40,475 bases of DNA, from NCBI GenBank assembly GCA_905250885.1, contig CAJNOQ010000825.1, forward strand, positions 1 through 40,475, written 5' to 3'. The position numbers and the translations under genes were made by a program. This stretch comes from Didymodactylos carnosus (lineage: Eukaryota; Rotifera; Eurotatoria; Philodinida; Philodinidae). Positions 33,288-40,475 of this stretch are shown in pieces. Position 1 is the stretch's first letter; each line of letters opens with the position of its first letter. A model generated the notes under the pieces. That model was not told where the DNA came from and ran no database searches. It worked only from the letters and a program-made list of their open reading frames with translations.

Positions 33288-33877
33288 CGAGGGAACGTTC
33301 TTAAGTGCCCCCTCGCTTTTTCAACGAAACCTAGTGGGTTATAGGTTATCGATGATGCTGATTCCGAACATGAATATGAGAGCTGCTCTTAGAGCTTCGA
33401 AGATCCGGTTTTCTTGAAAACCAGTTTTTCAGAAACTCTGAAAGACAACCAGAGTTTTCCTTAATGAGCCATACTTGTAGCCCGCACATTTCTCATTAAA
33501 ATGAGACCTCGCCCAACTCTACATGACCTTTCTTTGCAAAGTTATAGAATTTACAAGAAAAGCCCTGAATTAATTTCTTCTTATTTCTGTAGCTTTGAAT
33601 TGACAATGAATATTTAGGACTTTTCTTGTGAATTTTATTACTTTGCAAAGAAAGGTCATGTAGAGTTGGAAGAGATCTCATTTTAATCAGAAATGTGCAG
33701 GCTACAAGCATGACTCATTAAGGAAAGCTTTGGTTGTCCTTCAGAGTTTCTGAAAAACCGGCTTTCGAAGCCCTAAGACCAACTCTCATATTCATATTCG
33801 GAATCAGCATCATCGATAACCTATAACCGACTAGGTTTCGTTGAAAAAGCGAGGGGACACTTAAGAACGTTCCCTCG
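33288..33877. mobile_element. 590-bp foldback element with TAA target duplication
   Basis: The ends CGAGGGAACGTTCTTAAGTG and its inverse bound a near-complete inverted repeat (arms about 33288-33562 and 33615-33877, loop about 50 bp). TAA flanks both sides (33285-33287 and 33878-33880). A 3-bp TAA duplication is typical of PIF/Harbinger-derived MITEs; a TA-targeting family is the alternative. No transposase is present. It separates the P2X-like exon from the candidate exons at 32.8-33.2 kb on the same strand. Confidence 0.8.
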
Positions 33878-34443
33878 TAAGTTATGCATTATGCAAATTT
33901 CGTCTGTTTTTGATTTATAGCATTTTTCAAGTAACTAATTCATTGATGGTTATGGTGGTAAGACTGGCCTTCTTTTTAGTTCTCATCGCGCTTCTTATCT
34001 GAACACATACATTTTTATTGCACACACTATGTCATGCAAAGATCTTTTGTGTATTACTACTTTGCGAACACACTGTTATAACTGGTCAACTTTCAACGCC
34101 CACTACACACCGTCAAAAATACCCTAATTTGTATTATGAAAAATTCGAGGAAGATTCGTGTCACATTTGAGAAGATATTTAACGGTAAGAGATAGAGGAT
34201 CGTTCTGATCCACTGAAATAAAAAGATTTCTTATTTCGTTATGTGATTCAAAATTGTGTCACTTTCTTTTTTCTTCCTTCTTCGAGTGCGTGCTTGAGTA
34301 CGCAGACACATTCGATCCAGTAGGATATAAAAGAACGAAGCAATACATTCTTTTTTTCTAATTACTATAACTTTTTTTAATGATCTTATTAGAATTGGTG
34401 TTCGGTATTTCCAGTATCGGTATTTCAGTATGAATACGGATAT

Positions 34444-34659
34444 CTAGTCTTGTTTCTGATGACCGTTTTTACGGACAAGAAGAAAAACAAGACTGTAGAT
34501 TACAATTACAAGTTGAGTTATACGTAATAGTAAACTAAGTTTCAACGAATGTATAGTAACAATTTCTGATGTTTCATATTTGGTGATAAAATCGTACAAC
34601 GATGATTTTATTATTCGATTAAATAGTTTTACTAGTGGTGATAGAATATACAACGTCAT
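34444..34659 (-). pseudogene. P2X purinoceptor-like first exon, orphan
   Basis: From ATG at 34657-34659 a 71-residue frame contains YETSEIVTIHSLKLSLLLRI, a hydrophobic helix (about residues 46-62) and then RKNGHQKQD before TAG. This order matches the N-terminus of P2X ATP-gated cation channels: Tyr-x-Thr and I-V-x-I motif, first transmembrane helix, K/R-x-G-x-Q-x-x-D. The basic residue of the usual T-x-K/R site is Glu here. The extracellular cysteine-rich domain and second helix were not found in the 1.5 kb downstream, part of which is occupied by a foldback element. It may be a relic, or the first exon of a gene whose remaining exons I could not read. Identity is moderate-confidence motif recognition. 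Confidence 0.45.
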
Positions 34660-35222
34660 TATTTGATGTTAAATATTACATAAACAATGTCAAGGCCAAA
34701 GTATTCATCTTAAATTCAGTTTTATAAGTTTGTTTCATATAGATATATCCTACTAGTATAACATCAAGGTAATATGAAACTTGAATACATAATTGGTATA
34801 TAATTGCGCCTCTTTAATCAAATGAAACTTTCTTTACGTACCTTCAGGTGCTTCGCTTAAATGATAGTTAAAAAAGACGTCTAGGCTAACTGGGTGGTAG
34901 CAAGTTCCGCAGTTTCGTAGAAATTTCAGAATTGAAAGTGTTGCTACTTACTGTCACTCCTCCTCTCTTTTACATTCTCTCCACGAACTGGCAGATTCTC
35001 GTCCAATTCTCGTAGAACTCGAATTCTGATTCTACCAGAATATAAATAGGACTGAACCAGAATCTGCCAATTTGTAGAATCCATCTAACGAGCGAACCTC
35101 TTCAGATGCCCGATGATGCCAATAGATACTGTATAGTGTTCTAGTCAAAAGCCCAGAAAGATTTGAGTTCTTATTGCTTCTTGGGGAAAGTTATTGAATT
35201 TTTTGAGTTTTTCTTTCAGAGC
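34660..35222. other. Gene-poor stretch
   Basis: No gene. A short inverted pair TGGCAGATTCT (34989) / AGAATCTGCCA (35059) is the only structure noticed. Confidence 0.4.
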
Positions 35223-36272
35223 CTTAAACGACTCAATATTTTAGTTTCATAAAGTTTTCTTTCCTTTCGTATGTATTCAAAATTTTTTCTTATACATAGT
35301 CTGATTGAAGCCTTTTCTTCAAAATGACTCGCCTCCCAGAATTTCCGATGAGTTTTGGTGGAAATATAAGCATCACTGGAAATACCCTAAAAAGTGACCT
35401 GTGTATAAAATGCATTTTAAAAAAGACAAGTAAACTCGATCTTTTTTTTTGAGTGATGATGATAGTCAAGCTGATGGAGAATTATATTCTGGTAACATAG
35501 ACAAAATGTCAGACTTTGGGTTTGATTAAGAACGCAAATAGAACCAAAGCAAGAACAATTCATCGATAAATGCTCACAGGTCAAAACTAATTTTATCATG
35601 CACCCCATTCGATTTCTTACTGACTGGAAAATCTTTAGACTTGCCCAAAAGTAAATCAAAAACCTTGCCTGGCTTTCGTGTATTGAACACAAAACTACTA
35701 GAGAGTCAAAATTGTTGATAGATAAATTTTAAATCAAAAATGTGACTGTGAAGGAAATAATTTGAGCTCGAGCATTAAACGGCACAAAAGAAAAAAGTTA
35801 TAAACAGTGTCTGTGTTACTATTGTCGACAAACAAAACAAGAAGTGGCAAGCCTATTCTTATCTTAAAACTCGTTCTGCGTTTATGAAGGACTCTTGCAA
35901 TTAAGTCATGGTCTGCGTGGTAAGAGACCAATATCACCCTTTTTGAATTCAAAAGTTATGAAGAGTTAGAGATCAAATGATTCTCATAGATGGGTCCTCT
36001 TTTGAATCTATTCTATTTCAATGTATGCAGGGAGGTCGTGTTACCTGTGTACAAAATGTGTTTTTTTATTTTTTTAAGAATGCATTTTGTACACAGGTCA
36101 CTTTTTAGGGTATTTCCAGTGATGCTTATATTTCCACCAACACTCATGGGAAATTCTGGGAGACGAGTCATTTTGAAGAAAAGGCTTCAATCAGACTATG
36201 TATAAGGAAAAGTTTTGAATACATACGAAAGGAAAGAAAACTTTATGAAACTAAAATATTGAGTTGTTTAAG
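35223..36272. mobile_element. Foldback element carrying a 615-bp duplicated cargo
   Basis: Left arm 35223-35425 and right arm about 36070-36272 are inverted copies of about 200 bp, roughly 95% identical by eye. Between them 35424-36038 is a copy of 31430-32045. On the right the arm continues into a small hairpin (CCTGTGTACAAAATG against CATTTTGTACACAGG, about 36042-36099), which looks like the original centre of the element; the left copy of that centre is cut at an A-run where the cargo begins. The element thus seems to have acquired nearby host DNA in its loop. No transposase is encoded. No target duplication was identified. Confidence 0.85.
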
Positions 36273-37632
36273 TGTAAAATGATCATAGGTAAAATGAAAC
36301 AGAAAATTTTCACTAGTCTTAGGAAGTTGTCTACTTTTAATTGAAAAGTTATTCAAACTATTTGTTCATCATGCAGAAGATAGCCTAGTATATTTAAAAA
36401 TGATGAAAAAATTAAGATTTTGCATGCCTCTGTAACTTTCACAAATCCATTGGGAACGTTTACAAGTATATCTTAAGAAAGGTCCATTTTTCAACTACAT
36501 AGTCCATAAAATTTCCATTACTTCTTAGGTCTCTGAACGAAATTTTAATATGACTCCTCGTGAGACTGATGTTTCAAAATAATTTTTAACTCAAATCGTA
36601 TAATCTATTCTATAGATTGTACTATTTTAACTTCTGTATAATTGTAAAAAATTGCTGCGAATTCATCGATCGGTCTTAAAGGTCCTATGTTATCAACGGC
36701 GTAGATATACTGGTTATATGTAAATGGATCAGACGACCACTGAATATTTCGTCAGAGTGAATCATTTGAACAATATTTTTCATCACTGGTCTCTATGTTT
36801 CCACACGTCTCACCCGACGATTACATCCTTACAATCTATATACCTGCCTATTCATACTATCACTGCTCCTAAAATTATTTAGTAGTCCTGTATACCCGGC
36901 GCGTCCTATAGGCCTACATCTTCTATATCCACACATTCATACTATAACTAGTGATATTGTCTACTCGGCTTGGCCAAGTAACTCCGTTACTGCAATGTCC
37001 TTCCGTAACGTTTTTTCTGCATTTTGTCTCTTTCATAGTTTTCGAACGAAAGTAGATCTCGAGCTCTGCAACATTTTAAAGTGAAGAGCAAAGTGTGTTG
37101 AATATTTTGAGATGTTTTCACATTGTACATGATCTTTCATCTAAGAGCTGCGATAACGCTAAGAATGCATACTCCCACCCACATATATGAATCGTTTAAT
37201 GATTACAACGACTGAAAATGTGAAAATTCATCAAAATAAACGTTAATTTCGGCTTTAATTGACTTAACGACAGACGTTCTTTTAGTTTATGAAGTGTAAA
37301 ATGTATGTAAATGGCATGTCCCACTTGTATACCTACTTTTTAGATTCATACTGAACAAAACAATTGGCTGATTAGTCATATAGAAGTTTTTGCCGTTGCT
37401 CTATATGAAAAAGTTTTTAATTAGATGATCGATTAATTTCGAAAACTTCGAAGCACTAGCAATTAGATGTTCAGTATTCAGAGTGGAAAAATTAATTTTG
37501 CGCAGTGTGTTATTCGCTGTAGTGTCGCACGTAAAAACGCCAGTACGGACTTACTGTATCATGATAGATTAAAAGATGTAAACGTTGATTACTAACAGTT
37601 ACTGAACATGAAAACATCATACATAACTAAAG
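36273..37632. other. Gene-poor stretch downstream of the RNF34-like gene
   Basis: No open frame, repeat or RNA gene was recognised in 1.36 kb. It should include the 3' flank of the minus-strand gene. Confidence 0.5.
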
Positions 37633-37638
37633 TTTATT
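37633..37638 (-). promoter_or_regulatory. Poly(A) signal AATAAA (minus strand)
   Basis: TTTATT on the plus strand is AATAAA on the minus strand, about 40 bases beyond the TGA of the RNF34-like gene. Confidence 0.65.
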
Positions 37639-37679
37639 TATAATATAAAGCTACACATATTCACAGAAAATAAAAATAA

Positions 37680-39708
37680 TCAAGCTTTGAAAACTCTCAC
37701 AACTCTCACAATATACTGCCGACACATGGGACATTCAGCTAACACTTTTCCACACTTCACACACGTGCACATGTGTCCACAATCGAGAAAGACACAATCA
37801 ATTTGTGCATCCATACACACTTTGCACACAGTATCATCTGAGATATCATCATTTCCATTCTCCAATTGAACTTTAGCTGAAAGTAAACAGGATAATATTA
37901 TTTAGTTCATAAGATTCATGTAACTGCTTACCTTTTTGTTCTTGTATCGTTTTGTCTCGATAGAGTTGTCTGACTTTTGCGATTAATTCATGTTTTTCTA
38001 CACAACCCTTGTAATTAACAAAATTCACAACCAAAATCTCTTTAAGTTCTTTTACAGTCAAATCATTAATATTCTCTTCATTCGACAAATCTCTCAACGA
38101 TTTACGTCGATGTGGTTCTTGCTGTTCTTGACCAATAGCAGCTCGAGTTTCATTGTTTGTCTAAAAGGAAAAAATATCTGAAATTTTTTAAGAGAGCTAG
38201 TAGATACACTAGAATTTTGTAACTGATTTTTCAAGACTTACTTTGTTGTGCTGAGTTACATTAATCTTTTTCCTTTCATACACCCTCGTTATCTGTCCAC
38301 TGCTTTTTCGACTATGTATCTGGATTGTCGTTAGCAAATCTCTTTGAAGAATATATTGAGAAATTTCAATACGCCGTCGTAGCGGAGTCGATTAAGAAAC
38401 AAAATATGACGAGATAATTATTTTACATTCAGTTTTCTTACTCATTGAATCGTAGATTCACACAACTGCGCATTTGAAATATATAGTTTAGATGGCACAT
38501 TGAAAATTCTCAATGTTTTCGTTAAAGAGAGTAGCAGAGGACAATCCAAATACACCAGTCAAAAGAGAAATGAATGGACAATAAGGATTATATGAAAGAA
38601 AAAAGACTATTATAATCCAGTACAACTTAGAAGCTCGTAAAAATTGATTAAAATCATGTAATGAAGATATACTTGGTTTTCATTGATATCTGGAACAAGT
38701 AGTATGTCGACTGGAGCGATGCGTGGTGTGAGTAATGATGATGTTCGTTGATGGCTTGAATAAGATGTTGGATTATCTGTTGATGATTCGTCAACATTCT
38801 CTTCGTTTGACAAGTCACTCAATGATTCACAAAGACGTGACTGTTGTTGTAGCTGATCTTGATCAACGGCAGCACGGATTTCTGTATCTGTCGTCTAGAA
38901 AGAGAAAAATTTGACCAATTCCATTTTCTTAAGAAGGTAAAGAAAAATACGTTATTCTCGTTGATGTTTGTGGGAAGTGTTGTTTCATTTGGTAAGTTGA
39001 GTGGTGTGGATAATGATAATGTTCGACGACGACTTGAGTAAGATGTTGAATTAGATTCTGTAATCGTTGCTGATGCTCGTTGTTCAACATGGACAAAACC
39101 ATCTTCGGCTGTTGATATCATGTCTAACTCGAATGGAAAGCAATGTTGATGCTCTAAATGTTTCAATATCAGATCGATAAGATCTTTTTTTTCAATGCAG
39201 GTGCGTACATTTGCAACATGTTTTCCCTCTAAATAAGCTCGTAAATGCTTGACTTTAATCAAAGATAATTGTTCAATTTTGTCTTTTGTATTTGATTCGA
39301 TTGAACGACAAATACAACATATTCGTGGAGAAAATAAGTTTAACCGATATGCACATCGTTTACAAAATAATTGATGACAAATTGTGCACAGTTTCTAAAA
39401 AATTATACAAATTTCTGTTTGTGAACAAAAATAAGCAGACAAAAAAGCTGAGTTATTTCTTCATTATTTCTATATCATATGGTGATATTTTTTCAACAAA
39501 CAGAAAAATCATCGAATAGTCAAATAATATTTAACTTTGTATGTTAGCAGAAATCATGACATTTTTTAGTATTGAACAGGTAAGATTTTTCTTCAGAAAG
39601 AGGCGGATTTTCTTAGTCGCTATGAAACACATTCATCTTGCAATTAATACGTACTTTTCGTCTAAATACTGTGTATTCCACTTTGCAATAATCACATTTT
39701 TCTGTCAT
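37680..39708 (-). CDS. RNF34/RFFL (CARP)-like RING E3 ubiquitin ligase
   Basis: Five exons, 39655-39708, 38951-39394, 38673-38894, 37932-38160 and 37680-37876, join in frame to give 381 residues, close to human RNF34/RFFL (about 360-370). The introns are 260, 56, 512 and 55 nt with GT/AG ends. An N-terminal FYVE-like zinc finger (about 5-50: CDYC, FRRK, CTIC, CKRC, CCIC) is split by intron 1. A first SAP-like segment lies at about 62-98 (IKVKHLRAYL...DLIDLILKHL), then a Ser/Thr-rich linker, a second SAP-like segment at about 274-310 (LTVKELKEILVVNFVNY), and a C-terminal C3HC4 RING (C334, C337, C349, H351, C355, C358, C365, C368) ending VRVFKA. Relatives are endosome- or membrane-associated E3 ligases acting on caspase and p53 pathways; the substrate here is unknown. 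All zinc ligands are present. The linker contains an internal duplication spanning introns. The poly(A) signal is at 37633-37638. Confidence 0.93.
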
Positions 39709-40475
39709 TAATGGAATTCCTCAGTAACTTAAAATCTAAAATAGGATAAAGTCATTGAAAAATGTCTTTATTGATAGAGTGAGAGTAAAATATTCATTCA
39801 AAAATAAATCAAACGATTAGCATCCTCAACGATTTATAGTTTTATTGGATGAACCTATATCCATATACTTAGGCCATATTAAAAGTACTGGCATTTACAG
39901 ACAGAACGCCACAGAATAGAGTTAATCAAGCATTTACTTCAGCAATTATTTGATCCAGTAAGCATCATTACTCACCCATAATCAATTGGTTTCAAGGCAT
40001 TTATTGGAAGTTTTTTTCGAATCATCTTTGATTAAAAAATGTCATCATTTTGGTTGCAGCACTTAAGGCCATAATTAGGTGCCGTTTGATTGCTCAAGGT
40101 TATCAATTAAATAGAGTATCTGAAAACTACATAGTACTGGACCCGTGGAATAAGGTGGGTGTGAAATAATTATGATTTGTTCTGATCTGAGATAGTAAAA
40201 ACATTTTTATGAGTATATTGTCGAACGTTGTCATTATAAACTTTGATGTTATGAGTACTATATGATAGTCTGTGCCTTCTCATTTCGTTAACAAGTACAC
40301 TGTAAAAAATAATGTGTGTTACTATAGGGTGTTAAAAAACCTTTACGCCCCCCCCTTAGCGACATAATGAATCAATGATATAATCAACTATTTTATACCA
40401 GATTAAAGCCCGTCAAAAACTGCGTCTAAGGGCCTAATTGAAATAAACAATAGATAGACAATTATCAAAATATTT
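39709..40475 (+). other. Intergenic stretch with two candidate exons at the window edge
   Basis: Contains the presumed promoter of the RNF34-like gene. Two plus-strand segments look like exons: 39901-39957 (acceptor TTTACAG, 19 codons reading TERHRIELIKHLLQQLFDP, donor GTAAGC) and 40060-40154 (acceptor TTGCAG, 31 codons including RCRLIAQGYQLNRVSENYIV, donor GTGGGT). Their phases do not join directly, so they may belong to a longer gene crossing the right edge, or one may be spurious. No family was recognised. A C-run lies near 40347. Confidence 0.3.

Noticed and set aside
38233..38395. A possible extra exon in the RNF34-like gene ending in AACAAA then GTAAGT
   Set aside because: The repeat structure of the linker (INEN junction followed by T..E.RAA) shows exon 3 joins directly to 37932-38160. 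The open frame also lacks a good acceptor. It might be an alternative exon.

Overview
The window looks like nuclear DNA from a small AT-rich animal genome, most likely a bdelloid rotifer (inference). The supports are: metazoan-type genes (an RNF34/RFFL-like E3 ligase, a USP4/11/15-like deubiquitinase), many very short introns (about 44-61 nt, possibly 33 nt), an F-box protein and a broken FLYWCH/MULE gene of kinds common in bdelloids, a Penelope-like reverse transcriptase scrap, and a high density of small inverted-repeat elements. There are no operons, bacterial-type promoters, rRNA genes, convincing tRNAs or CRISPR arrays.

Layout. 1-9.3 kb is gene-poor. It holds a 356-bp foldback, a 1.8-kb non-autonomous element with a second element nested in it (4648-6465), a cluster of TTTCGTCA motifs (7.3-8.0 kb) and one candidate small spliced gene (2848-3709, +). 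9.34-10.04 kb (+) is the 3' half of a single-pass membrane-protein gene. 11.05-12.76 kb is a hAT-type element with an exact 8-bp target duplication and a Penelope-like RT fragment inside. 13.88-15.44 kb (-) is an F-box gene. 16.1-18.2 kb is a run of palindrome-rich short elements. 19.5-21.7 kb holds repeats and a decayed Tc1/mariner transposase inserted at a TA whose empty site is preserved in a second repeat copy at 27.4 kb. 23.1-23.45 kb (-) is a FLYWCH gene with its middle deleted. 24.64-25.40 kb is a 0.75-kb foldback. 28.13-30.47 kb (+) is the deubiquitinase. 31.4-36.3 kb contains a 616-bp segment present twice, the second copy lying inside a foldback with about 200-bp arms, plus an orphan P2X-like first exon, a candidate C-terminal exon pair and a TAA-flanked element. 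37.68-39.71 kb (-) is the five-exon RNF34/RFFL-like gene, the best-resolved gene here. The right edge may hold exons of another gene.

Three genes can be related to ubiquitin: an F-box adaptor, a RING E3 ligase and a deubiquitinase. They lie far apart on different strands, and nothing indicates that they act together. The dominant theme is non-autonomous DNA elements: at least eight foldback or TIR elements in 40 kb, several nested or carrying foreign DNA.

Limits: exon structures were read by eye from frame continuity and GT/AG sites. No homology search or transcript was available. Family names rest on motif recognition.
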